This document shows positions 1-6,547 of a stretch of DNA of 11,464 nucleotides, one piece after another. Where the stretch lies: positions 1 to 11,464 of the forward strand of contig LXTG01000053.1 of the NCBI GenBank assembly GCA_001643535.1, read 5' to 3'. The DNA comes from a candidate division NC10 bacterium SPGG6. GTDB lineage: Bacteria; Methylomirabilota; Methylomirabilia; Methylomirabilales; CSP1-5. The translations under genes and the position numbers were made by a program. The notes under the pieces were generated by a model. It saw only the letters and a program-made list of their open reading frames with translations. It searched no databases and was not told the origin of the DNA. Position 1 is the stretch's first letter. Each line of letters opens with the position of its first letter.

Positions 1-76
1 CCCGAAGGCGACAGCCTCAGGGCGTCCATCGCGGTCTTCCCCTCCAGCCGCTGATCGGCAAATCCTGCCATAACCT
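1..76. other. Unassigned window edge, possibly the end of a truncated gene
   Basis: Two short open stretches touch the window edge and neither can be assigned. On the plus strand, frame 1 stays open from base 1 to a TGA at 52-54, with almost every codon ending in G or C, as expected for the 3' tail of a gene in this genome. On the minus strand an ATG at 69-71 opens a frame running off the left edge. Codon third positions coincide for the two readings, so codon bias cannot separate them. Neither peptide (17 and about 24 residues) is recognisable. Confidence 0.25.
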
Positions 77-106
77 TTGACAGGGCGTCGCACTCTCTCG
101 TAGAAT
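77..106 (+). promoter_or_regulatory. Sigma70-type promoter for the J-domain gene
   Basis: A perfect -35 TTGACA (77-82) and a 5/6 -10 TAGAAT (101-106) are separated by 18 bp. Transcription would begin near 113, downstream of the GTG at 110 that opens the longest frame. This places the real start of the next gene at the ATG at 170, with a leader of about 57 nt. Confidence 0.7.
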
Positions 107-169
107 CAAGTGGAATTTCCACCACCTCCAGGCAGCGGATCAGCGAAGCCCCTGTCGAGGGAGACCCTC

Positions 170-613
170 ATGCCCACTCGCCTCAAGCAGATCCTCATGA
201 TCCTTGGCGGACTCCTCTATGTCGTGTGGCCCGTGGATCTTGCTCCTGATATGATGCCGGGCCTGGGTTGGATTGACGATCTCATCGTCGTGGGCCTTCT
301 CCTCTGGTATCTCTCCGGGATCCGAGGAGGGACGCCCGGGGGGGGCTTTCGGGGGGAGACAGGGGAGCAGAAGGGCGAGGCACAATCCCCTGATCCTTAC
401 GCCCTGCTCGGGGTTGACAGGGGTGCCGGCCCGGATGAAGTCCGCGCTGCGTACCGGCGAATGGTGGCCCAGTATCATCCCGACAAGGTCTCCCATCTGG
501 GCAAGGAATTCCAGGAGATGGCCCATCACAAGCTCATTGCTATCCAGGAGGCCTATGAGGTGCTAACGGGCCGGGTGAACGGTAAACGGGGGCGAAGAGA
601 CAGAAGGGCTTGA
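170..613 (+). CDS. DUF1232 + J-domain protein (small membrane-associated DnaJ-like co-chaperone)
   Basis: This 147-residue protein joins two modules. Residues 10-48 match the DUF1232/YkvA pattern: a hydrophobic segment, then the PVDLAPDMMP core and a GWIDDL motif leading into a second hydrophobic stretch, which suggests membrane association. A Gly-rich, charged linker (51-73) leads to a J domain at about 76-135, with the diagnostic HPD tripeptide at 103-105 and the helix ending in EAYEVL. J domains stimulate the ATPase of DnaK-type Hsp70s, so this may recruit Hsp70 to a membrane client. The Gly/Phe-rich and zinc-finger parts of full DnaJ are absent, so it is not a classical DnaJ. The start at 170 is chosen because the predicted transcript begins after the GTG at 110 and because GAGGGAG lies about 8 bases upstream. 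The C-terminus is strongly basic. The client is unknown. Confidence 0.85.
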   Translation: MPTRLKQILMILGGLLYVVWPVDLAPDMMPGLGWIDDLIVVGLLLWYLSGIRGGTPGGGFRGETGEQKGEAQSPDPYALLGVDRGAGPDEVRAAYRRMVAQYHPDKVSHLGKEFQEMAHHKLIAIQEAYEVLTGRVNGKRGRRDRRA

Positions 614-639
614 CACGGTTGAAGAGGTAGGGGTAACAT
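610..639 (+). promoter_or_regulatory. Putative promoter for the threonine synthase gene
   Basis: TTGACA at 610-615 overlaps the stop codon of the J-domain gene. An 18-bp spacer separates it from TAACAT (634-639), which matches the -10 consensus at four of six positions. The predicted start near 646 would give a short leader of about 34 nt before the ATG at 680. Read-through from the upstream promoter is equally possible, as no terminator is visible in between. Confidence 0.45.
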
Positions 640-679
640 CGCCGCCCAAGTCCGCATTATTTCCGCGTGTGGAAGGTCT

Positions 680-2533
680 ATGAGAAGCCGAGCCAGAAAA
701 TCGGGGTCCCGTTTTTACGAGCTTTTTTGCATCGCCTGCCACAGGCGGGTTCGGGAGGAAGAGTCGACGACCCGGTGCCCGGCCTGTCGAAGCCCGCTGG
801 ATGTTCGGTACGATTACGATTACATTCGTTCCCGGCTCAACCGGTACTCCCTCCGGAATTCGCCGATCAAGGCGATGAAGTATCTCGATTTCTATCCCAT
901 TGAAAATCTGAGTCTCGTGGTCTCTTTGGATGAAGGGGGGACGCCCTTGTACCGCTGCCGGAGGTTGGCAGAGGCCACGGGGTATTCTCGCCTGTACATC
1001 AAGAACGAGGGGGCGAATCCGACCGGAGTGTTCAAGGACCGGGGGACCGTTGTCGAGATCTCGAAGGCCAAGGAGCGGGGCGCCAAGGCGATCTGTGTCG
1101 CCTCTACGGGGAACATGGCTGCCTCCGTCGCCGCATATGCTTCCATCGCTATGATCCCCTGCTACGTGCTCGTCCCCGAGGGGACCGCCATCGGCAAGAT
1201 GGCCCAGGCCTTGAGCTACGGGGCAAGGCTCCTGCAGGTCCGGGGGACGTACAATGATGTCTTCCGCCTGACCGAGGAGATGAGCGACCGGTACCACTTC
1301 TACCTGGCCGGGGACTATGCCTTTCGGGCCGAGGGGCAAAAGTCCCAGGCCTTCGAAATCATCGAGCAGCTCGACTGGCGGGTCCCTGCGGTGGTGATCG
1401 TGCCCATGGGCTTTGGAACCAACATCGCCGCTCTCTGGAAGGGGTTTAAGGAGTTTTACGACATGGAGCTCGTCGACCGTCTCCCCCGCCTCATTGGGGT
1501 CCAGCCGGAGGGCTGTAACCCCATCGTCGCCGCCTTCAATCGAGGGGAGGAGAAGATCATCCCAGTGGAGCGGCCCAACACCGTCTGCTCTGCCTTGGCC
1601 GCAGGAGACCCCTTCGATGGTGTGAAGGCCTTGCGCGCCATCCGGGAGTCAGGGGGATGTGCCCTGACCGCCAGCGATGGCGAAATCCTGGAGGCTCAGC
1701 AGCGTCTGGCCCGGCTCGAATCGATCTTTGTTGAACCAGCAGGGGCCCTCCCCATGGCCGCTCTTCACCCGTTGCTGACGACCGCTCGGGTCCGTGCTGA
1801 CGAGGTCGTGGTCTGTCTTGCGACGGGCAACGGCCTCAAGGACCCCCGGGCGGCCCTGCGCGTTCTCCCCTCGCCTGCCGTCATCGAGCCTTCCATCCAG
1901 GAAGTGGATAAGTTCCTCAAGCTCAAGCTCTATGAGATCCGGGCCGCGGGGGCCAAGGATGGTGACCGGGACATTTTCGCCGAGGTCCCCTCGAAGGGGG
2001 CCCTTACCGAGCTGGTGAATAAGGAATTCGGTATCCGTCTCACCCCGGACTACTCCCACCGCGTCCTGAGCTTGGTGGAGGATTTTGTCAATAAGGGGAA
2101 GCCGGTCACCAAGGCGGACCTCCAGTACATCCTGGAGACGACCCTGAAGCGCTCTTCCGGGGAAGGGGTGCTCAAGGTAGAGGATTTTCAGGTCACGACC
2201 ACCTTACACGGTCATGCCCAGGCCAGGGTCTGGGTCAGCTTCGACGGGGAGCGGCTCGAGTCGAGCGGGACGGGGGTCGGGCCGGTCGATGCCGTGATCA
2301 GCGCCCTCAAGGCGGCAGCCAACAGTCGGGGCCGGCTCTTCTTTGAGCTGATCGATTACCAGGTGGAGATCAACTCCCCTGGGACCGATGCCTCGGTGGA
2401 GACGACGCTGGTCCTGAAAGATGCCCAGGAGAACCGGATCGTCGCTACCGGGACCTCTCCCGATATTATCGTGGCCTCCGTCCAGGCCTTCGTGGACGGC
2501 TACAACCTCCTCTGGGCCCGCCAGCAATCGTAA
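680..2533 (+). CDS. thrC: Threonine synthase-like PLP enzyme fused to a LeuA-type regulatory region
   Basis: The first ~390 residues form a fold-type II PLP enzyme of the threonine synthase family (O-phosphohomoserine to threonine plus phosphate, cytosolic). A zinc ribbon is formed by C17/C20 and C33/C36. The PLP lysine is K119 in NPTGVFKDRG, the substrate loop is ASTGNMAAS (141-149), the cofactor phosphate loop is GFGTN (244-248), and the family's TGNGLKDP signature lies at 382-389. Residues ~435-490 then resemble the helical linker of 2-isopropylmalate synthase (EFGIRLT...VTKADL). Residues ~498-612 match its LeuA_dimer allosteric domain, with GTGVGPVDA at 530-538, DYQVE at 559-563 and SPDIIVASVQAF at 593-604. 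No LeuA catalytic barrel is present. The protein is about 200 residues longer than a plain threonine synthase, and the extension is the reason. Feedback by a branched-chain amino acid or by threonine is inferred. GGAAGG precedes the ATG closely. Cysteate synthase and other ThrC paralogues cannot be excluded. Confidence 0.88.
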   Translation: MRSRARKSGSRFYELFCIACHRRVREEESTTRCPACRSPLDVRYDYDYIRSRLNRYSLRNSPIKAMKYLDFYPIENLSLVVSLDEGGTPLYRCRRLAEATGYSRLYIKNEGANPTGVFKDRGTVVEISKAKERGAKAICVASTGNMAASVAAYASIAMIPCYVLVPEGTAIGKMAQALSYGARLLQVRGTYNDVFRLTEEMSDRYHFYLAGDYAFRAEGQKSQAFEIIEQLDWRVPAVVIVPMGFGTNIAALWKGFKEFYDMELVDRLPRLIGVQPEGCNPIVAAFNRGEEKIIPVERPNTVCSALAAGDPFDGVKALRAIRESGGCALTASDGEILEAQQRLARLESIFVEPAGALPMAALHPLLTTARVRADEVVVCLATGNGLKDPRAALRVLPSPAVIEPSIQEVDKFLKLKLYEIRAAGAKDGDRDIFAEVPSKGALTELVNKEFGIRLTPDYSHRVLSLVEDFVNKGKPVTKADLQYILETTLKRSSGEGVLKVEDFQVTTTLHGHAQARVWVSFDGERLESSGTGVGPVDAVISALKAAANSRGRLFFELIDYQVEINSPGTDASVETTLVLKDAQENRIVATGTSPDIIVASVQAFVDGYNLLWARQQS

Positions 2534-2710
2534 TATCTTGCCTCTGAGGCGACGCCTCGCCCAACACAATCCTTGGTTTTTGTGTGAAACCGCGCGACCC
2601 TTGTCAGCCACGGCCTCTCCCGGAACGACCTGCATGCGGCCGGAAGGATGGGCAAGGACGAGCGTATTGCGGACTGGCACCTGAGGGATCGTCGAGACAA
2701 GGAGGAAGCC

Positions 2711-3622
2711 GTGAAGGTTGCGGTGGTGGGGGCCGGAGCCGTGGGGGGGTACTTCGGGGCGCTCCTCCACAGGGGAGGTCTGGACGTGACGTTGATCGCA
2801 CGGGGCCGGCATCTGGAGGCCATCAAGACTCACGGACTTCAGATCAAGAGCTCCCGGGGGGACTTTACCGTCGCGGCCAAGGCCGTCGGGGACCCAAGGG
2901 AGATTGGCCCGGTGGACCTGATCCTCTTCTGTGTGAAATCGTATGAAACGGAATCGGCGGCTCGCCAGTGTCTGTCCATGATTCGGGGGGACACCGCCAT
3001 CATCTCCCTGCAGAACGGGGTTGATAACGAAGAAAAGATCGCCGGGGCGGTCGGGGAAGAAAAGGTCCTGGGGGGAGTTGCCTACATCGGGGCTGGTGTC
3101 TCCGAGCCCGGCGTGATCGTGCATACGGCTGAAGGTCGAATCGTCTTTGGAGAGATGCAAGGAGGAATCAGCGAACGGGTCAGACACCTGGAGCAGATGT
3201 TCCGTGACGCTGGCGTTCCGGCAGAGATCTCCCCCGACGTCCGGGCGATCTTGTGGGGGAAGCTGTGCTGGAACGCCTCCTTCAACGCCCTCAATGCCCT
3301 GGTGGGAGGAGAGGTTCGAGCCTTGATCGAACATCCAGAGACCTGGGCGCTGGCCCGAGAGGTCATGGAAGAAGTCCGCACGGTGGCGGTAGCCCACGGG
3401 GTTCACATGCCGGACGACGTTGTGGACAAGCTCCTCCACTGGACCACATCAGCCGGCGCCGGGATCAAGACCTCCACGCGGCAGGACCTGGAAGCAGGCA
3501 AGCGACTTGAGGCCGATGCCCTCAACGGGGTGGTGGTCCAGAAGGGGAAGGCGGCGGGTGTCCCCACGCCATTGAATTTCGTCCTCTATGGACTGCTGAA
3601 GGCCATCGATCCGGTGTCCTGA
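2711..3622 (+). CDS. panE: 2-dehydropantoate 2-reductase (ketopantoate reductase)
   Basis: This cytosolic enzyme reduces 2-dehydropantoate with NADPH to D-pantoate, for coenzyme A synthesis. The protein has 303 residues, normal for the family. An N-terminal Rossmann fold is shown by GAGAVGG (7-13) and the FCVKSYE strand end near 73-79, followed by the QNGVDNEE loop (101-108). The helical C-terminal domain carries the catalytic-lysine motif GKLCWNASFNAL, with K184 equivalent to E. coli K176. It also carries QDLEAGKRLEADALNG, whose E267 corresponds to the substrate-binding glutamate. The GTG start at 2711 is preferred because AAGGAGGA lies just upstream. A frame extension to an ATG at 2648 would add 21 residues before the Rossmann strand and lacks a good site. 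The 177 bases upstream hold only small hairpins and no clear promoter. The 3' end overlaps the convergent membrane-protein gene by 37 bp. Family members of unknown substrate exist, so PanE activity is likely, not proven. Confidence 0.88.
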   Translation: MKVAVVGAGAVGGYFGALLHRGGLDVTLIARGRHLEAIKTHGLQIKSSRGDFTVAAKAVGDPREIGPVDLILFCVKSYETESAARQCLSMIRGDTAIISLQNGVDNEEKIAGAVGEEKVLGGVAYIGAGVSEPGVIVHTAEGRIVFGEMQGGISERVRHLEQMFRDAGVPAEISPDVRAILWGKLCWNASFNALNALVGGEVRALIEHPETWALAREVMEEVRTVAVAHGVHMPDDVVDKLLHWTTSAGAGIKTSTRQDLEAGKRLEADALNGVVVQKGKAAGVPTPLNFVLYGLLKAIDPVS

Positions 3623-4491
3623 TCCCCTCGCAGTTTCTCCGTGAGATTGGTCCCCTCGCTGGTCCCAATCCGCAATTGGAACGTGCGTCGCTCGATGAGG
3701 TGTACGAGGAGATACAGTTCCAGCCCAAACGGCAGGTAACCCAAATAGCCGAGGAGCGGCATCTCGAACAGATGCCAAAAATCCGCGAACGGGACGTGGT
3801 AGATCCACTTCGGGTAGGAAAGGTAATTCCACATCTCCCAGAAGAATCCACAGGTCAGCGCGCCGGTCCCGAGCGCGATGACGGTGCGCCAGTCGCCGTG
3901 GTGCAGGCGGGTGAGGATCGATCGCTTGCCGAGCCACACGTTGATCGGTTCCAGGATCAGGACGAGAGAGACCCACATCAATGGGTAAAAGTATCGGGGC
4001 CAAACCAGGAGCAAGCCGAGCATGGCGAATCCCATCAGCAAGAACCCCCAGCAGGTGCGAGGTGTGGCGGAGATGCGCGGCCCGCGACCGAATCGCCCAA
4101 TCCAGCGAGATGTCCCAATCAATTCGGCCGTGCCGAAGACGGCGGGGATGACGGTTGAAAAGTTCACCGACGCGAGCACGAAGTACTCCAGATCGCTGAA
4201 TAATTCACCGCCGAGATACTGCCAGTTTGCGGTCCGCCAGTTGATGATCTCAAATACCCACCAGGCTGGTGCCGAGATGACGAATAACATTGCAAAGTCG
4301 CGCGGTGATCGCGTGAGCAGCGAGCTGCCGGTGCGGCGGAGCACCAGCGCATCAACCACCAGGGTGTATCCCAGCCATAAGGGAAAGAACAGCACGTGGG
4401 TTCTCAACCCGGGCAATAACCAGTTGAGAGGCCACGAGACAGCCACCAGGATCCAGCCGATCCATCCGTGCCACGCCATCGTCTTCGGCAC
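3586..4491 (-). CDS. Uncharacterised eight-helix integral membrane protein with internal duplication
   Basis: This 301-residue protein belongs to no family I can name. Eight hydrophobic segments are visible at about 10-27, 32-51, 66-84, 102-124, 147-164, 169-186, 202-221 and 243-265. Tryptophan and tyrosine are abundant at the segment ends. Helices 1-4 and 5-8 look like two copies of one unit. W39-x7-D47-x9-S57-L-L-T-R aligns with W173-x7-E181-x9-S191-I-L-T-R at a constant offset of 134. F80-E81-x2-N84-x5-W90-x-Y92 aligns with W218-E219-x2-N222-x6-W229-x-Y231. Conserved acidic residues within or next to helices (E81, E102, E181, E219, E243) hint at an enzyme or transporter. The GTG start at 4491 is chosen for GGAGGAGAGG upstream; a TTG at 4551 would add a basic, proline-rich tail without such a site. 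It is convergent with panE. Confidence 0.75.
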   Translation of the reverse strand: MPKTMAWHGWIGWILVAVSWPLNWLLPGLRTHVLFFPLWLGYTLVVDALVLRRTGSSLLTRSPRDFAMLFVISAPAWWVFEIINWRTANWQYLGGELFSDLEYFVLASVNFSTVIPAVFGTAELIGTSRWIGRFGRGPRISATPRTCWGFLLMGFAMLGLLLVWPRYFYPLMWVSLVLILEPINVWLGKRSILTRLHHGDWRTVIALGTGALTCGFFWEMWNYLSYPKWIYHVPFADFWHLFEMPLLGYLGYLPFGLELYLLVHLIERRTFQLRIGTSEGTNLTEKLRGDQDTGSMAFSSP

Positions 4492-4587
4492 AGCCAACCT
4501 CTCCTCCGGTCGGGTCCTTGGCCCCCGTCCTCGCCGGGACAGATTGCTCAATCATGTGCCCGGGAGTCGCGGGGGCCAAAGACGATA

Positions 4588-4616
4588 ACGCCCGGGGGCA
4601 CCGGCCCGCCGGGCGT
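4588..4616 (-). terminator. Strong GC hairpin after the YjbQ gene, possible terminator
   Basis: ACGCCCGG (4588-4595) pairs with CCGGGCGT (4609-4616). Inside it GGGC (4596-4599) pairs with GCCC (4604-4607) around an ACCG loop, giving a 12-bp stem with one bulged G. On the minus strand it is followed by a modest T-rich stretch and not a true U tract, so termination of the YjbQ/phosphoesterase transcript before the membrane-protein gene is plausible but not certain. It could equally be a REP-like element. Confidence 0.4.
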
Positions 4617-4677
4617 CTCCACTCCGTCTGTCCAATAAGAGCCCTAATTGGGCCTCGTCTCTGCCTCCAAATGCGTC

Positions 4678-5070
4678 TCAGCCCTGGACCTTCACCCAGA
4701 CCTCTCGGGCCCGGGGCCCGTCAAACTCACAGAAGAAGATTCCCTGCCAGGTGCCCAGGGTGAGCTTTCCCTTCTCGATGAAGACCGTGGCCGTATTGCC
4801 AACCCCCGTGGCTTTCATGTGAGCGTCGGCGTTCCCGTCATTATGCTCGTAGGGGTCACCGCGAGGGAAGAGGCGGCGGAGGTGGGTTGCGATGTCACGG
4901 CCAACCGCCGGGTCGTCCGCTTCCTGGATGAGGACGGCAGCAGTCGTGTGGGGGACAAAGATGTGACAAATTCCGTCGCTCACCCCGGAGCGATCTACCG
5001 CCGACTGTACTTCCGAGGTGATGTTGTAAAGCTCCTCCCGGTTACCTGTTTTCACCTTGAGCTTCGTCAT
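4678..5070 (-). CDS. yjbQ: YjbQ-family protein (UPF0047, secondary thiamine-phosphate synthase type)
   Basis: The 130-residue protein fits the small single-domain YjbQ family throughout. It has HIFVPHTTAAVLIQE (36-50), an ADDPAVGRDI segment (51-60), the H-N...NADAHMKA metal/substrate region (76-87) and the signature LTLGTWQGIFFCEFDGPR (103-120). Histidines 41 and 84 lie in these conserved motifs. Members are annotated as secondary thiamine-phosphate synthases because some can replace ThiE in vivo; the physiological reaction is not settled. The ATG at 5070 begins the conserved domain. A longer frame opening at 5139 only adds residues read from within the upstream gene. This ATG overlaps the stop of the phosphoesterase gene in an ATGA arrangement, so the two are translationally coupled and form one minus-strand unit. 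Confidence 0.88.
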   Translation of the reverse strand: MTKLKVKTGNREELYNITSEVQSAVDRSGVSDGICHIFVPHTTAAVLIQEADDPAVGRDIATHLRRLFPRGDPYEHNDGNADAHMKATGVGNTATVFIEKGKLTLGTWQGIFFCEFDGPRAREVWVKVQG

Positions 5071-5540
5071 AGATCCATCAGCTCCACTTTGAGAGTTGGA
5101 AGGTCCAGCACCGCCACCGTGGCCCGGCCGTGTAACCACCCGTAGGTCTCTCCGGGGTTGATCAGGAGGATATTCCCCTCTTGTCGGATCTCCGCCTTGT
5201 GGGTGTGGCCGAAGATGATGACGTCCGCCTGTTCGCGGTCACGGTCAAGCTCCTCCAGGATGTGGATGACCGTGAGACGTTTGCTGTCGAGTTCCATCCG
5301 ATGGGGTCCCGGCCTGATCCGGCCTTGTGACCTCCGTTCGAGGCCCACTCGCTCCCCATCGTTGTTGCCGAAAACGCCCACCCACTCGCACTGGAGACGC
5401 TCGAGGGGGGGGAGCGCAAAGGGGGCCACAAAGTCCCCTGCGTGGATAACCAACTCCACCTGGTGATGGTTGAAGAGATCGACGGCATGCTCGATCCGGG
5501 GAAGGTGATCATGAGAGTCCGCCATCAGCCCAATCCGCAT
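5067..5540 (-). CDS. YfcE/MJ0936-type metallophosphoesterase
   Basis: This 157-residue cytosolic phosphodiesterase belongs to the calcineurin-like superfamily. The two-metal site is laid out as D8-S-H10 near the N-terminus, GD at 35-36, GNND at 58-61 (a GNHD variant), H93 in VIH, and GHTH at 111-114, followed by the family's NPG turn at 128-130. Length and order match YfcE-type proteins, which hydrolyse model phosphodiesters in vitro; the natural substrate is unknown. The second half of the usual GNHD motif reads ND: asparagine is kept and histidine is replaced. The ATG at 5540 is preceded by GAGG about eight bases upstream. Its TGA overlaps the start of the yjbQ gene by 4 bp. Confidence 0.88.
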   Translation of the reverse strand: MRIGLMADSHDHLPRIEHAVDLFNHHQVELVIHAGDFVAPFALPPLERLQCEWVGVFGNNDGERVGLERRSQGRIRPGPHRMELDSKRLTVIHILEELDRDREQADVIIFGHTHKAEIRQEGNILLINPGETYGWLHGRATVAVLDLPTLKVELMDL

Positions 5541-5558
5541 GACGACCTCGACAGCGGA

Positions 5559-5587
5559 GCGATATCACACCTCAACCCGAGAGTCAA
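5559..5587 (-). promoter_or_regulatory. Putative promoter for the phosphoesterase-yjbQ pair
   Basis: Read on the minus strand, TTGACT (5587-5582) is followed after 17 bp by TATCGC (5564-5559). A TGA immediately before the -10 supplies an extended -10 TGn. The -10 hexamer is weak (three of six). Initiation near 5552 would leave a very short leader containing only the ribosome-binding site. Confidence 0.35.
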
Positions 5588-5602
5588 GCCAGCGCCGAAG
5601 GC

Positions 5603-5699
5603 GCGGTTCACAGTTCACGGTTCATGGTTCATGGCAAAAACGTAGTCCTTGAGGTCTTAGCTCGGAACCATTAACCCTGAACTCTGAACCATGAACCCC
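5603..5699. repeat. Heptad (7-bp period) repeat arranged as an inverted pair
   Basis: The left arm (5603-5630) is four consecutive heptads of the form nnnGTTC: gcggttc, acagttc, acggttc, atggttc. The right arm (5665-5699) is five heptads of the complementary form GAACnnn: gaaccat, taaccct, gaactct, gaaccat, gaacccc. Within them GGTTCATGGTTCA (5619-5631) and TGAACCATGAACC (5685-5697) are a perfect 13-bp inverted repeat. The arms are separated by 34 bp and the right arm abuts the stop codon of the glycosylase gene. It lies between two minus-strand genes and could fold in RNA or act as a protein-binding or REP-like element. Confidence 0.8.
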
Positions 5700-6407
5700 C
5701 TATGGTTTAGGGAGGGGGATCCCATGCCGCTCTAGGTCCCAGCGTAGAGGGCAGGCGTCGCATCGCGGGATGGGCCGGCAGTACACTTTTCCGACTGCCA
5801 CGAGCAGGGCATGATATTCGTTGTAGAGTTTTGCATCGCGAGGAAGGTGATTGAGGAAGAGGGCCTGGACCTCGTCGTAGGTAGCCCGGTGGGAAATCAG
5901 CCGGTGGCGGGAAAAGATCCGCTTCGTATAGGCGTCGACTACAAAGACCGGCATCTTGCCTGCATACAGGAGAATGGAGTCTGCGGTCTCTGGGCCGATC
6001 CCGGAGACCTCGAGAAGGGCCTTTCGGACCCGCGCTGGTTCTTCCCGGAACATCCGCTGGAGGCTCCCCCCGTATCTCGTGCGGAAAAAGGTGAGGAAGT
6101 TTTGGAGTCGTCTGGCCTTGACGTCAAAATAACCCGCGGGACGGATCAGCTTCGCCAAGCGACGTCGCGACAGGGCTGACAGAGCTGGGGAGGAAAGCGC
6201 CCTTGCCCGGCGGAGGTGTCGAATCGCCTTTTCAACGTTACTCCAGCTGGTGTTCTGAGTAAGGATCGCCCCGACGATGACCTCGAATCGGCTTCGCCCA
6301 GGCCACCAACCCTGGGGACCGAGCTGGCCGTAGAGCCGGTGATAGATACTCAGGAGTCGCCGTCGCATCGGATCTCCCGACTTCTTGTAGTGAGGAGGGT
6401 ACCGCAT
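5700..6407 (-). CDS. HhH-GPD DNA glycosylase, endonuclease III-related (MagIII-like)
   Basis: This 235-residue base-excision repair protein would remove damaged bases from DNA. The N-terminal helical part has FEVIVGAILTQNTSW (41-55), typical of the superfamily. The helix-hairpin-helix is LLEVSGIGPETADSILLY (131-148), and the catalytic aspartate is D158 in VVDAYTKRIF. The position of the endonuclease III lyase lysine (GVGRK) is occupied by E140 (GIGPE), so a monofunctional glycosylase without AP-lyase activity is expected, as in MagIII 3-methyladenine glycosylases. The C-terminal cluster motif is incomplete: C210-x5-C216-x2-C219, with leucine where the fourth cysteine is expected. The ATG at 6407 is used; an ATG 13 codons later (6368) also has a GGGAG site, and the conserved region starts only after that. 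It is divergent from ruvX. Substrate specificity is inferred. Confidence 0.85.
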   Translation of the reverse strand: MRYPPHYKKSGDPMRRRLLSIYHRLYGQLGPQGWWPGRSRFEVIVGAILTQNTSWSNVEKAIRHLRRARALSSPALSALSRRRLAKLIRPAGYFDVKARRLQNFLTFFRTRYGGSLQRMFREEPARVRKALLEVSGIGPETADSILLYAGKMPVFVVDAYTKRIFSRHRLISHRATYDEVQALFLNHLPRDAKLYNEYHALLVAVGKVYCRPIPRCDACPLRWDLERHGIPLPKP

Positions 6408-6547
6408 TTCCTCCCACCCTCCCGGGTACGGAGGGAAGGTGGCATCCGGGTCCGTTTTGTAGTATCATATGCCAATCATTTTACCAAGGTTCACCCCGGC
6501 GGAGGGATTCTTCGCGTGAGGGGAGCCCCTCTCGAGGGTCGGTTCAC
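6408..6547. other. Divergent intergenic region between glycosylase and ruvX operon
   Basis: This 140-bp gap must hold promoters for both directions. An AT-rich patch (about 6454-6485, including TAGTATCATATG) stands out from the GC-rich surroundings and is the likely core, but no pair of hexamers with correct spacing is convincing on either strand. Close to ruvX, GAGGGG (6518-6523) and CCCCTC (6526-6531) form a tight inverted repeat just ahead of the GAGGG ribosome-binding site (6534-6538). The CCCTC part could also pair with that site. Confidence 0.35.

Noticed and set aside
110..169. GTG start at 110 for the J-domain protein
   Set aside because: It lies at or before the predicted transcription start. 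The ATG at 170 has a good ribosome-binding site and begins the DUF1232 segment.
563..1339. A 258-codon minus-strand frame opposite the start of threonine synthase
   Set aside because: It spans the zinc ribbon and PLP motifs of the real gene on the other strand and has no domain or ribosome-binding site.
2564..2585. ACACAA/TTGTGT inverted repeat in the gap before panE
   Set aside because: Only six pairs with a 10-base loop, no T tract and no promoter nearby. It could easily be chance.
2204..3439. A 411-codon minus-strand frame opposite the threonine synthase tail and panE
   Set aside because: It is antisense to conserved domains on both genes and its product shows no motif. The high third-position GC of the real genes creates it.
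4648..5145. A 165-codon plus-strand frame opposite yjbQ
   Set aside because: It is antisense to a fully motif-supported yjbQ gene and has no recognisable content.
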